Assembly (NCBI GenBank): GCA_963783105.1 | Contig: CAWAMI010000001.1 | Coordinates: 372,001 to 436,000, forward strand | Reading direction: 5' to 3' | Origin: JAVEDQ01 sp963783105 | Lineage (GTDB): Bacteria > Actinomycetota > Actinomycetes > Frankiales > Frankiaceae | DNA: 64,000 nt | In this document: piece after piece, positions 7,868 to 15,840 of the stretch | Position numbering within the stretch: position 1 is the stretch's first letter | Layout of the letters: every line of letters starts with the position of its first letter | Program-made: the position numbers and the translations under genes | Notes under the pieces: generated by a model | Databases searched by the model: none | Told to the model about the DNA's origin: nothing | The model's input: the letters and a program-made list of their open reading frames with translations, nothing else

Positions 7868-8221
7868 ATGTCGCCTTGCCACCACGCGGCCCGACTGTCC
7901 GACCTCGACCCCCACGAGGCCGTCGCGCTGCTCGATGAGGGCAACGCCGTGCTGCTCGACGTCCGCGAGCCCGAGGAATGGGCGGCCGGGCACGCACCGC
8001 AGGCCGCACACCTGCCACTAGCGCGTGTGCGCCCCGACGTCGTTCCCGACGGTCGAACGGTGATCATCGTCTGCCGCTCCGGGAACCGGTCCGGGCGAGC
8101 CGCCGACCTGCTGGCCGACGCCGGCGTGCCGGTGCACAACCTGGCGGGCGGGATGCTCGCGTGGAGGCGGGCGGGACTCCCCGTCGTCCCCACTGACGGG
8201 CAACGGGGGTCGATTGCATGA
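7868..8221 (+). CDS. single-domain rhodanese sulfurtransferase
   Basis: A 117-residue rhodanese with DVREPEEWAAGHAPQAAHLP and the active loop CRSGNRSGRA, then NLAGGMLAWRRAGLPVV. It would transfer sulfane sulfur from thiosulfate or persulfide to a thiol acceptor or cyanide. It lies 17 bases after the GntR gene and its TGA overlaps the ATG of the TauE gene (ATGA), so the three form one operon. The N-terminus has a short CHH motif. Confidence 0.92.
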   Translation: MSPCHHAARLSDLDPHEAVALLDEGNAVLLDVREPEEWAAGHAPQAAHLPLARVRPDVVPDGRTVIIVCRSGNRSGRAADLLADAGVPVHNLAGGMLAWRRAGLPVVPTDGQRGSIA

Positions 8222-9093
8222 TCCTCGGCCTCACGGTCGCGATGGGACTGCTCATCGGCCTCAGCCTGGGCGCCCTGGGTGGCGGCGGCTCCATCCTCGC
8301 CGTGCCCGCTCTCGTCTACGTCATCGGGCAGGGCGCCAAGGCCGCCACGACCAGCAGCCTGTTCATCGTCGGCATCAGTTCGCTCATCGGCGCTCTCGGG
8401 CATCACCGCAGCGGACGGGTCCGGTGGGGGACCGGCCTGGTCTTCGGCGCCACGGGCATCGCGGCCAGCTTCGCCGGCACCGCCGTGAACCGAATGGTGC
8501 AACCTGACGTGCTGCTGCTGGCCTTCGCCGGCCTGATCCTCGTGGCCGCGGCCGGCATGTTCTCCAAGACGCGGGGGACGGGCCGCCGCAGTGAGCGGCC
8601 CCTCGCCGCCGTGGCCGCTCCGAACGGCAATGGTGGATCCGACGCCTACTCCGATACGGCTGCCGAGAAGGCGCGGGAACCCCAGCAGGAGGTGACCCTC
8701 GGCCGACTCGCGGACTGGCGGCGATCCGGCAAGGTGCTGGCCGCCGGACTCGCGGTCGGGTTCATGACCGGCTTCTTCGGCGTCGGCGGCGGCTTCGTCA
8801 TCGTCCCGGCCCTCACTCTCGCCCTGGGAATGGCGATGCCCGAAGCGGTGGCCACCTCATTGGTCGTGATCGCCATCAACTCCGGCGCGGCGCTGCTGTT
8901 CCGTGGCAGCTCGGCGAACTTCGACTGGGGCGTCATCGTGCCGTTCACTCTGGCCGCCATTGCCGGCTCGCTGGCAGGCAAGAAGGTGGCCGACCGGCTC
9001 GATGCGCGGACCCTGACGCGAGCGTTCGCCGGGCTCCTGGTTGCGGTCGCCGTCTACACCGCCACCCAGAGCGTCCTGCACCTCCTCGGCTGA
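8218..9093 (+). CDS. TauE/SafE-family sulfite or sulfur-anion permease
   Basis: A 291-residue membrane protein with eight predicted helices in two repeats; each half carries the family signature GxxxGxxGGGGSI: GALGGGGSILAVPALVY near the start and FFGVGGGFVIVPALTLAL in the second half. A charged cytoplasmic loop of about 50 residues separates the halves. TauE/SafE proteins export sulfite, sulfoacetate or thiosulfate. Its start overlaps the rhodanese stop, coupling sulfurtransfer (which yields sulfite from thiosulfate) to sulfite removal. Direction and substrate are inferred from context. Confidence 0.88.
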   Translation: MILGLTVAMGLLIGLSLGALGGGGSILAVPALVYVIGQGAKAATTSSLFIVGISSLIGALGHHRSGRVRWGTGLVFGATGIAASFAGTAVNRMVQPDVLLLAFAGLILVAAAGMFSKTRGTGRRSERPLAAVAAPNGNGGSDAYSDTAAEKAREPQQEVTLGRLADWRRSGKVLAAGLAVGFMTGFFGVGGGFVIVPALTLALGMAMPEAVATSLVVIAINSGAALLFRGSSANFDWGVIVPFTLAAIAGSLAGKKVADRLDARTLTRAFAGLLVAVAVYTATQSVLHLLG

Positions 9094-9108
9094 GGGCGAT
9101 GGCCCTCC

Positions 9109-9235
9109 TCGATGATCTTCGGCCCTTGGCGGGTCGGACGTCGAAGATGATGACGTCGCCGGACTCGGCGCGCGAAGTAGCTCCTCGCGCGGCACCTGCT
9201 CGACCTCGTCGTTGCCGAGGTAGGCGCGAGTCCGG
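9109..9235 (-). pseudogene. frameshifted fragment of an ArsR-rhodanese-type protein
   Basis: On the minus strand one frame reads RAYLGNDEVEQVPREELL and the next frame continues RAESGDVIIFDVRPAKG, then a third reads KIIEEGH. Joined, these match the linker and first rhodanese strand of ArsR-rhodanese fusion proteins (RAYL, PREELL, GDVIIFDVRPA). Two frameshifts and the absence of both the HTH and the active-site half mark it as a remnant. It is convergent with the TauE gene. Confidence 0.65.
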
Positions 9236-9304
9236 ACAGTGGTCCGGAACCGCCGGAGACCAGCGGGCCAGCAGGGCGAGGCGCAACGAACCCGCAGCTC
9301 AGAG

Positions 9305-9393
9305 CGGAGGGCGTGGGATTCGAACCCACGAAGCGAGTCACCCCGCTTAGCGGTTTTCAAGACCGCCGCCATCGGCCACTAGGCGAGCCCTCC
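9305..9393 (-). tRNA. tRNA-Ser (anticodon TGA)
   Basis: Folds as an 89-base class II tRNA on the minus strand: acceptor arms GGAGGGC and GCCCTCC with discriminator G, anticodon loop CTTGAAA giving TGA, a long variable arm, and T-loop GGTTCGAATCC. CCA is not encoded. It marks the boundary between the sulfur/copper region and the next genes. Confidence 0.95.
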
Positions 9394-9520
9394 TGGCCCG
9401 CTCATTGTGCCGGGCGTCCGCACGCGCGGCTCGGAAGCAGCCAAGTCCGGCCCGAGAGGCGAGAGGACCTGCGCGTTCGTCCCAGTCGGCCCGCCGGCGA
9501 CTCGACGTGGCTGCTGTCGA

Positions 9521-9910
9521 TCAAGGAGACCCTGCGAGCAGCGCCGGCAGCCGCTCGCGCACGAGCTCGACCGTGTCCTCCGGCAACGCCAGCTCCAGGT
9601 CGCGCGGCAGCATCAGCGCCTCGGCCGCCTCGCGCGAGAGCGACAGCCGGACGCGGTTCGGCTCCGGCCACGAGAGCTCATCGACTCCGCCGTAGTGCGT
9701 GGCGCCCGAGGTGCCGGTGATCAGACAGTAGGTGTCCATGCCGAGCGCCACGTCCTCGGCGCCGAACCGCTTGCCCCGCGCGATGACCAGCACGTCGTCC
9801 GGGTTGTCCTCGCTGGCGGCGAAGCCGAGCAGGCTACGTTCGGCGTCGTCGTCGAAGCCGACCGCGAAGACCGGAACCGGCTCGACGCCGCCGCGTCCGC
9901 GGCCCGGCAT
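9521..9910 (-). CDS. Imm10-like immunity-family protein
   Basis: A 129-residue protein with LLGFAASEDNPDDVLVIARG, ALGMDTYCLITG and THYGGVDELSW, a pattern I recall for the Imm10 family of polymorphic-toxin immunity proteins, including the GMDTY and GGV turns. Such proteins neutralise a toxin encoded next door, but no toxin or secretion gene is adjacent. It starts 7 bases after the stop of the large GAF gene (ATG 9910) or overlaps it by 8 (ATG 9925), so it is co-transcribed with that sensor. Family assignment is from memory of motifs, and the role here is open. Confidence 0.6.
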   Translation of the reverse strand: MPGRGRGGVEPVPVFAVGFDDDAERSLLGFAASEDNPDDVLVIARGKRFGAEDVALGMDTYCLITGTSGATHYGGVDELSWPEPNRVRLSLSREAAEALMLPRDLELALPEDTVELVRERLPALLAGSP

Positions 9911-9917
9911 CGCGCGG

Positions 9918-12536
9918 TTAGGCATCCGGCGGCGATCCGTCGCTCCGCCCGGACCGGCTCCCGAACGCCCGCGCGTGCTCCACCGCCACCGCCGCACGTC
10001 GGGCCATGTCCTCGGCGAAGCGCAGGTCGTCCTCCGTGTAGTGCCGGCCGGACTCCGCGTACACCAGCGAGAGTGCCCCGACGTTGCCGGCATTGCCGCA
10101 CAGCGGGACGATCAGCGCGCTCCGCAGCCCCAGCTCCCGGAGGACGCGCAGGTGCTCCTCGTCCCGCGCGCCGGCGACGAGCATCTCGTCGGAGATGTCG
10201 GGATACAGCTCGCTGGCGCCGCTGCGGACGACGTGCGGCACCCCGGTCCCGGCCTCCGGGTCCACCGGATAGCGCTCCTGCAGCTCCCGCGCGAGGGCGA
10301 CCTTGGCCGGGTCGACGTGAGCCACCGCGACCCGATCGAACCCGTCCCCCTCGACGAGGTCGACCGCGCACCAGTCGGCCAGCCGGGGAACGACGAGGTC
10401 GGCGATCGTGGCCAGCGTCTCCCGGTAGCCGAGGCTGCTGGCGAGCTCGCTGGTCGCGTCGGCGAGGAACGACAGCCGGGCGACCGCGGTCTCGAGCGAC
10501 GACAGCGCCCGGGCCCGGTCGACGGCCTGCGCGCAGGTGTCGGCCAGGCTGGCGAAGAAGGCCAGCTCGGCGCGGCTACCGATGTCGCGGCCGAGCGGGA
10601 AGTTGAGCGAGATCGCACCGATGGTGCGGCTGCCGACGCGCATCGGGACGCAGATGAGCGAGCTGTCCACCTCGGCCTGCCCGGCGAGCAGGGGGAAGCG
10701 CTCCTCCATCTCCGCGACCGAGCCGACCACCACGGGCTCGCCCGTGCGGACCGCCAGGCTGCCCGGCAGCTCCGCCGACACCGGGTACCGCTCCCACCGG
10801 TCCCGGATCTCGTCGTGGATCCCCCGCGCCCGCACGACCTCGAGCGTGTCGTCGTCGACGAGCAGGGACACCGTCGCGAGCCCCGACCCGAGCGCGTGCG
10901 CGGCGTGGGTGACGACGACCTCGGCCGCCTCGTCCACCGTCGTCGCACCCGACAGATCGGCCGCCACCTGCTGCAGCCGGACCAGGCGGGCGGCCAGGCT
11001 CTCGGCGCGCTCCCGAGCGCCGCGCTCGGCCTCGTAGAGCATCGCCCGGTCGATCGCCTGACCCGTCTGCGCGGCCAGGCCGAGCACGAAGCGCCGCTCG
11101 AACTCGTCGAACAGCCGCGGCTCGGAGAAGCTGAACCGCAGCGCACCGAGCAGGCGAGGTCCCACCACCAGCGGTACCGCGCACAGCGACATCGTCCCGG
11201 GCTCCATGCCGATCAGCCCCGGATAGCGGTCGTCCCGCTCCTGCGGCGACTCCAGCCACACCGCCGCACCCGTCCGGATGGCCTCCGCGGCCGGCAACTC
11301 GGCGTCCTGGGGCTCGGTCCGGAGTTGGTGCAACAACCGGTCGCCGTAGCCGATGGAGCCGGGCACCCTCAGGCTGCCGTTCGCGTCCGGTAGCAGCAGC
11401 CCGCCGCCGAGCGCGCCGAGGGTGCGCACGCCCTCGTCGACGACGACCTGTGCCACGTCCTCGATGGTCGTCGCGGCGGCGAGGGCGGAGGTGACCTTCT
11501 GCAGGTTCGCGATGCGTTCGAGGCTCCGGCGCGCGACGGCCTCGCTCTCGAGCTCGCGCAGCAGGCGCTGCTCGAACGACTCCGGAACCGGCGGCGGGTC
11601 CCCGGCGGCCATGGCCCGCAGCTGCGTGACGAGGGAGTTGACGTACCAGCGGCGGAAGGTGCGATGGCTCGGCGGGGTCTCGAGGGTCAGCAGGCGGGCG
11701 GCGCGGGCGTAGGCGTCCGCCTCGTCCAGCCCGGCGAGGTAGGCCTCGGCGTCGACGGCGGACGACGCCGGCAGGGTCAGCGTCAGATCGGTGCGGGGTT
11801 CACCACGGGCAGCTGCGGCGAGAGCCTGCCGCTTGATCGCCAGGCGGGCGTCCGAGAAGCGGTGGACGACGATCTCGATCGTGGAGACCAGCTGCTGCGG
11901 GACCGCGGAGCTGGAGCCGCTCGACGCGCCCGACTCGGCGAGGGTGAACTCGCGGACCACGCTGTCGATGTGGGCCTTGGCCTCGAGCAACAGGTCGGTC
12001 GGCACGTCTCCGAGGTGGACGGCGAAATGCTCCTCCGCCGGCTCGTCGTCGGCCCACGCGGCGAGCAGCGCGTCGATGTCCCCGTCGAGATCGGTCTCGG
12101 CGCCCCCGTCCTCGGCCGGACCCAGCTCCGCCCAGACGACCTTGCCGTCCGGGGCCGCGTCCACGCCCCATCGCAGGGTCAACGCATCGACGAGCATCAG
12201 GCCGCGCCCCGTCATCGAGCTGGGATCGGAGCGCCCACGCACCGGCGCGGACCGGCTGCCGTCCTGGACCTCGAGGCGGACCGTCTCCTGCTGGGGGACG
12301 ACGCGGAGACTGACCGGCGGCGCCGCATGCAGCAGGGCGTTGGTGACCAGTTCCGCGACCGCCAGTTCGGCGTCGTCGGCGAAGTGACCGAGTCCCGCGC
12401 CGTGCAGACGTCCCGCCACGAACTGGCGGGCACGGGGCACCGCGTTCGGTGTGCTGCTCAAACGCAGCACGTCGGAATCGCCCACCTGGAGGCGCCGCCC
12501 TCCTGTTTCCCTGTTGCTGACTGAACCCGTCGCCAT
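9918..12536 (-). CDS. HATPase (anti-sigma type) plus three GAF domains, no output domain
   Basis: An 872-residue cytoplasmic protein. Residues about 25-140 form an RsbW-like ATPase with AELAVAELVTNALLHA (N box) and TGRGLMLVDAL (G box). A helical segment of unknown nature (about 150-330) follows, then three GAF domains (about 350-500, 530-680, 700-860), each preceded by a short coiled coil. The protein stops right after the third GAF domain; the SpoIIE phosphatase, GGDEF or kinase module usually found with this layout is absent. It could act as a ligand-sensing anti-sigma kinase. GAGGCGCACA precedes the ATG at 12536, and the Imm10-like gene follows without a gap. Confidence 0.82.
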   Translation of the reverse strand: MATGSVSNRETGGRRLQVGDSDVLRLSSTPNAVPRARQFVAGRLHGAGLGHFADDAELAVAELVTNALLHAAPPVSLRVVPQQETVRLEVQDGSRSAPVRGRSDPSSMTGRGLMLVDALTLRWGVDAAPDGKVVWAELGPAEDGGAETDLDGDIDALLAAWADDEPAEEHFAVHLGDVPTDLLLEAKAHIDSVVREFTLAESGASSGSSSAVPQQLVSTIEIVVHRFSDARLAIKRQALAAAARGEPRTDLTLTLPASSAVDAEAYLAGLDEADAYARAARLLTLETPPSHRTFRRWYVNSLVTQLRAMAAGDPPPVPESFEQRLLRELESEAVARRSLERIANLQKVTSALAAATTIEDVAQVVVDEGVRTLGALGGGLLLPDANGSLRVPGSIGYGDRLLHQLRTEPQDAELPAAEAIRTGAAVWLESPQERDDRYPGLIGMEPGTMSLCAVPLVVGPRLLGALRFSFSEPRLFDEFERRFVLGLAAQTGQAIDRAMLYEAERGARERAESLAARLVRLQQVAADLSGATTVDEAAEVVVTHAAHALGSGLATVSLLVDDDTLEVVRARGIHDEIRDRWERYPVSAELPGSLAVRTGEPVVVGSVAEMEERFPLLAGQAEVDSSLICVPMRVGSRTIGAISLNFPLGRDIGSRAELAFFASLADTCAQAVDRARALSSLETAVARLSFLADATSELASSLGYRETLATIADLVVPRLADWCAVDLVEGDGFDRVAVAHVDPAKVALARELQERYPVDPEAGTGVPHVVRSGASELYPDISDEMLVAGARDEEHLRVLRELGLRSALIVPLCGNAGNVGALSLVYAESGRHYTEDDLRFAEDMARRAAVAVEHARAFGSRSGRSDGSPPDA

Positions 12537-12595
12537 TGTGCGCCTCGTGGGAAAGGACAAACAAACCCTCACGGACTCAAATCTGCGAATCAGCA

Positions 12596-13870
12596 TCAGG
12601 GGGAAGTCGCATCGGGGGGGAGCTGCTCGCGCAGGTGCCGTCGCGGGGCGAACACCCAGACGCGGTAGGCCAGGAAACGCAGGACGGTGGCGACGAGATT
12701 CGCCGTGACCAGCACCGACAGCTCGGTCGCCCGGCTCGGCGCGGCGACGGCGGCATGCAGACCGGCGAGGGCGCCGCTGGTCAGCAGCAGGCCCAGCACG
12801 AAAACCGCCAGGCCTTCGGCCTGACTGCGCGCGACGTGTCGACCGCCCCGTATTCCGAACGTGAGGCGGCGATTCGCGCCGGTGTTGGCCACGGCGGTGA
12901 CCAACAGCGCGACCAGGTTGGCGCCCTGTGCCCCGACCGGGCCCCGGAGCAGAAGAAAGAGGGCGACGTAGCCCAGGGTGCTGGCGAGGCCGATCGCGGC
13001 GAAGCGCAGGACCTGGCGGCTGAGCCGGGCCGGCACGCCTGGGGCCGGTGAGCTCAACGGACCCCGGCCGAACTGGCGGCGGAGCTCCGGCAGGGGCAGT
13101 GCTCCCGTGCCGAGCGCCCGCAGCATGCGCCCGACCCCGAGCAGGTCGGCGAGGACGGTCGAGGCGACGTCCACCCGGGAATCGGGGTCGTCCACCCAGT
13201 CGACGGGCACCTCCGCGATCCGCAGCCCGCTGCGCTCGGCGAGCAGCAGCAGTTCGGTGTCGAAGAACCAGCCCGTGTCCTCGATCAGCGGGAGCAGCTC
13301 GCGGGCGCAGGCCGTGCGCATGGCCTTGAATCCGCATTGCGCATCGGAGAACCGCGCCCGCAGCGTCGTCCGCAGCAGCAGGTTGTAGCCGCGGGACAAC
13401 ACCTCGCGCCGGGCCCCCCGAACCACCCGGGACGTACGGGTCAGCCGGCTCCCGATCGCCACGTCGGAGTGCCCGGACAGCAGCGGCGCGACGAGCGGGA
13501 GCAGGGCCGCCAGGTCGGTGGACAGGTCGATGTCCATGTAGGCGACGACCTCGGCCGGACTCGCCGACCACACCGTGCGCAGCGCCCGTCCGCGGCCCTT
13601 CTCCGGCAGCCGGACGGCGCGCACGTGCGGGAGCTTCTCGGCGAGCCGCTGCGCGATCGCCCAGGTGCCGTCGGTGCTGGCGTTGTCGGCGATGGTGACG
13701 ACGTAGGCGAAGGGGAAGTGGTCGCCGAGGTACTCGGCGAGGCGGCGGACGCTCGGCTCCAGGTCGACTTCCTCGTTGTGGACCGGGAAGACGATCTCGA
13801 CGCCGCGCCTCGGCGACCGGGTCGAGCCGGCGTGGTCGGTCCCGGTGGTGCTCTCGAGCGTCGTCGTCAT
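12596..13870 (-). CDS. family-2 glycosyltransferase fused to GtrA-like membrane domain
   Basis: A 424-residue two-part protein. Residues about 22-250 are a GT2 domain of the dolichol/polyprenyl-phosphate sugar synthase type: VEIVFPVHNEE, DNASTDGT, YMDIDLSTDLAALLPL (the metal-binding DxD-like motif), and SDAQCGFKAMR. Residues about 285-410 are a GtrA domain with four membrane helices and the family signature RFAAIGLASTLGYVALF. Such fusions transfer a hexose from a nucleotide sugar to a polyprenyl phosphate and flip it for cell-wall glycan decoration. It lies 59 bases upstream of the GAF sensor gene on the same strand. Confidence 0.88.
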   Translation of the reverse strand: MTTTLESTTGTDHAGSTRSPRRGVEIVFPVHNEEVDLEPSVRRLAEYLGDHFPFAYVVTIADNASTDGTWAIAQRLAEKLPHVRAVRLPEKGRGRALRTVWSASPAEVVAYMDIDLSTDLAALLPLVAPLLSGHSDVAIGSRLTRTSRVVRGARREVLSRGYNLLLRTTLRARFSDAQCGFKAMRTACARELLPLIEDTGWFFDTELLLLAERSGLRIAEVPVDWVDDPDSRVDVASTVLADLLGVGRMLRALGTGALPLPELRRQFGRGPLSSPAPGVPARLSRQVLRFAAIGLASTLGYVALFLLLRGPVGAQGANLVALLVTAVANTGANRRLTFGIRGGRHVARSQAEGLAVFVLGLLLTSGALAGLHAAVAAPSRATELSVLVTANLVATVLRFLAYRVWVFAPRRHLREQLPPDATSP

Positions 13871-13947
13871 GGGTCAGACGCTCGGCCCGGCTGATGAGCC
13901 GGACCTGAGGTGAAGCTGAGAGCCCCCTGGGAAGCTCTGCCGCCGCG

Positions 13948-14715
13948 TTACGCGGTCGGATCCGGCCGGGGAGCGCTGCGCAGCCCCGGAACGCTCCGCA
14001 AGCGACGTGCCGACCGACGATCCCGGACCGCGGCCGCGCCGAGCCGGCCGAGGATGCCGTCCACGGTCTCGCCCGGCTCCGCGGCGACGACCCCCACCGC
14101 GACGGTGGTGCGGATCGGGCGGCCGTCGATGAGGACCGGTCGCAGGAGAACGTCGGTGATGCGCCGTCGGGCGGCGGCGAGGCCGTAGTTGTCGCGGACG
14201 CCGTTGAGCACCAGCACGAAGCGATTGGCCGTCGGCCGGACGACGAGGTCGCTGGGGCGGGTCACGTCCGCGAGCCGACTTCCGAGGGCCGTCAGGAGCC
14301 GCTCCCGCCCGCCGGGGGAGGCGAGGTGATCGGCGGCGACGGGCGCGACCTCGACGATGGCGACGCTGAAGCGCTCGGCCGGGGCGTCCTCGGCCAAGTG
14401 GTTGCCAGGGCGACCGAGGCGCTCGTCCAGCCGCCGGCGCAGAGCGCGCTGTGCAGCGGGCCCCGTCGGCACGGGCGTCCGGGGCCGGGGCACCACCGCG
14501 CCGAAGTCCGACGGGCGGCGCGCGACCGCGCGGCGTCCGGCTGCACGGGCCGAGGCGAGCGTCAGATCGGTGACGACTGCCTCGGGCGATGCCGCCGCGG
14601 CGCCGGAGGCAGGATCCGGCACCGCCCGCAGCCGCCGATCGCGCAACACCTGCACGGTGTCGGCCCGGACGACGTAGCGCCGGATACCCCGAACGGGCGG
14701 AGGTTGCCCGAACAA
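13948..14715 (-). CDS. degenerate GGDEF-domain protein
   Basis: A 255-residue protein whose second half keeps the shape of a GGDEF domain: FSVAIVEVAPV (where catalytic proteins have a D-x-D-x-F-K strand), ERLLTALGSRLADVTRPSDLVVR, then RPTANRFVLVLNG at the signature position instead of GG[DE]EF, then IRTTVAVGVVAAEPGE. Substrate and metal residues are lost, so cyclic-di-GMP synthesis is not expected; a binding or structural role is possible. The first 90 residues are basic and without a known domain. The start used is TTG at 14715 with no clear ribosome site; GTG at 14655 is an alternative. Confidence 0.65.
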   Translation of the reverse strand: MFGQPPPVRGIRRYVVRADTVQVLRDRRLRAVPDPASGAAAASPEAVVTDLTLASARAAGRRAVARRPSDFGAVVPRPRTPVPTGPAAQRALRRRLDERLGRPGNHLAEDAPAERFSVAIVEVAPVAADHLASPGGRERLLTALGSRLADVTRPSDLVVRPTANRFVLVLNGVRDNYGLAAARRRITDVLLRPVLIDGRPIRTTVAVGVVAAEPGETVDGILGRLGAAAVRDRRSARRLRSVPGLRSAPRPDPTA

Positions 14716-14740
14716 GTAACCGGCGCTACGCGACGACGTA

Positions 14741-15685
14741 CTACTGGGTGCAGGTCAGGTTGACCGTGCCGTCCTTCGCCCTCAGCTCGATCTCACCGGT
14801 CGAGGTGTTGTACGAGCCGTTGAAGTCCGACAGGTCGCTGCCGGTGAAGGTGATGTCGTCCGTGGAGTCGTCGTAGGACCAGATGCCGGAGCCGCCGCCG
14901 CCGGTGCGGTAGGTGACCGAGGTCAGGGTGAAGTTCCCGATCTGCCGGCCGCTGCTCGTCGAGCAGACGTACTTGCCGGTGGGCGGGCCGCCGGCATTCG
15001 GCGAGCTGGACGACGGCGACGACGAGGGGCTCGGGCTCGCGGACGGGCTGGCCGACGGCGACGACGACGTGCTGGCCGTCGGGCTCGCGACCGGCGGGTT
15101 CGGCTTGTCGTCGCCGCTGCTGGCGATCAGGATGACCGCGACGACGATCGCCGCGACCACCACCAGCCCACCGATCACGGCGGCGATCAGCTTGTTGCGG
15201 TTGCCGCCGCCGCTCGGGGTCGGCGCGCCCGGGTACCCGGCGCCACCGCCGTAGGGAGCGCCGCCGAACGGGCCACCGGGACCGCCCTGCCCGAAGGGCT
15301 GGCCGGGGCCGCCGGGGGCACCGGGTCCTCCGGCCTGTCCGTAGCCCGGGGCACCGCCGAAGCCCTGCTGGGGCTGACCGGGCTGGCCTGGCTGACCGTA
15401 GCCGCCGGGCTGGCCCGGCTGGCCGTACCCCGGCTGGCCGAAGCCCTGCTGACCGGGCTGGCCGTAGCCGGGTTGGCCGGGCTGGCCGTAGCCACCCTGC
15501 TGACCGGGGCCGCCACCGAAGTCGGGGCGGTTCGACACGAGGGTCTCCTGGCCGGTGTCCCCGCCACCGCCGCCACCCGCGGCGCCCGGCGCGGCACCGC
15601 CGCCGGCGGCGGGCTCCCATTCGGTGCCGTTCCAAACCCACTGGCCGTCGTCGGACAACGGCCGTCCCTGATCGTCCTGCTGCAT
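14741..15685 (-). CDS. Gly/Pro/Gln-rich single-pass membrane protein
   Basis: A 314-residue protein. The start has a W-x-W-N-G-x-x-W motif (GQWVWNGTEWEPA), seen in DUF2510-like N-termini. Residues about 45-135 are low-complexity repeats of YGQPGQPG type, then one membrane helix (about 163-187), a Ser/Pro-rich stalk, and an extracytoplasmic C-terminal domain with two cysteines (KYVCSTSSG and NLTCTQ at the very end) that could pair. GAGGAGGATCCACC precedes the ATG at 15685. No enzymatic motif is seen. It resembles the protein at 16863-17561 in layout but not in C-terminal sequence. Confidence 0.75.
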   Translation of the reverse strand: MQQDDQGRPLSDDGQWVWNGTEWEPAAGGGAAPGAAGGGGGGDTGQETLVSNRPDFGGGPGQQGGYGQPGQPGYGQPGQQGFGQPGYGQPGQPGGYGQPGQPGQPQQGFGGAPGYGQAGGPGAPGGPGQPFGQGGPGGPFGGAPYGGGAGYPGAPTPSGGGNRNKLIAAVIGGLVVVAAIVVAVILIASSGDDKPNPPVASPTASTSSSPSASPSASPSPSSSPSSSSPNAGGPPTGKYVCSTSSGRQIGNFTLTSVTYRTGGGGSGIWSYDDSTDDITFTGSDLSDFNGSYNTSTGEIELRAKDGTVNLTCTQ

Positions 15686-15840
15686 GGTGGATCCTCCTCG
15701 TTCAAGATCCTGCATTGTGCGGCGGTGTGATGCGCGCTGAACACGCAAGGTGAGACCAAACGTCCGAGATCCGTAAGCCCAGCGGGCCGCGAACCCAGGC
15801 CTCGCGATCCGCCGGTGGGACGAGTCGTAGCGTTCTGGCC

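Noticed and set aside
9732..11393. Long plus-strand frame of 553 codons opposite the GAF sensor gene
   Set aside because: It is the antisense of a well-supported gene, with His/Arg/Gly-rich nonsense typical of shadow frames in 72 percent GC DNA.
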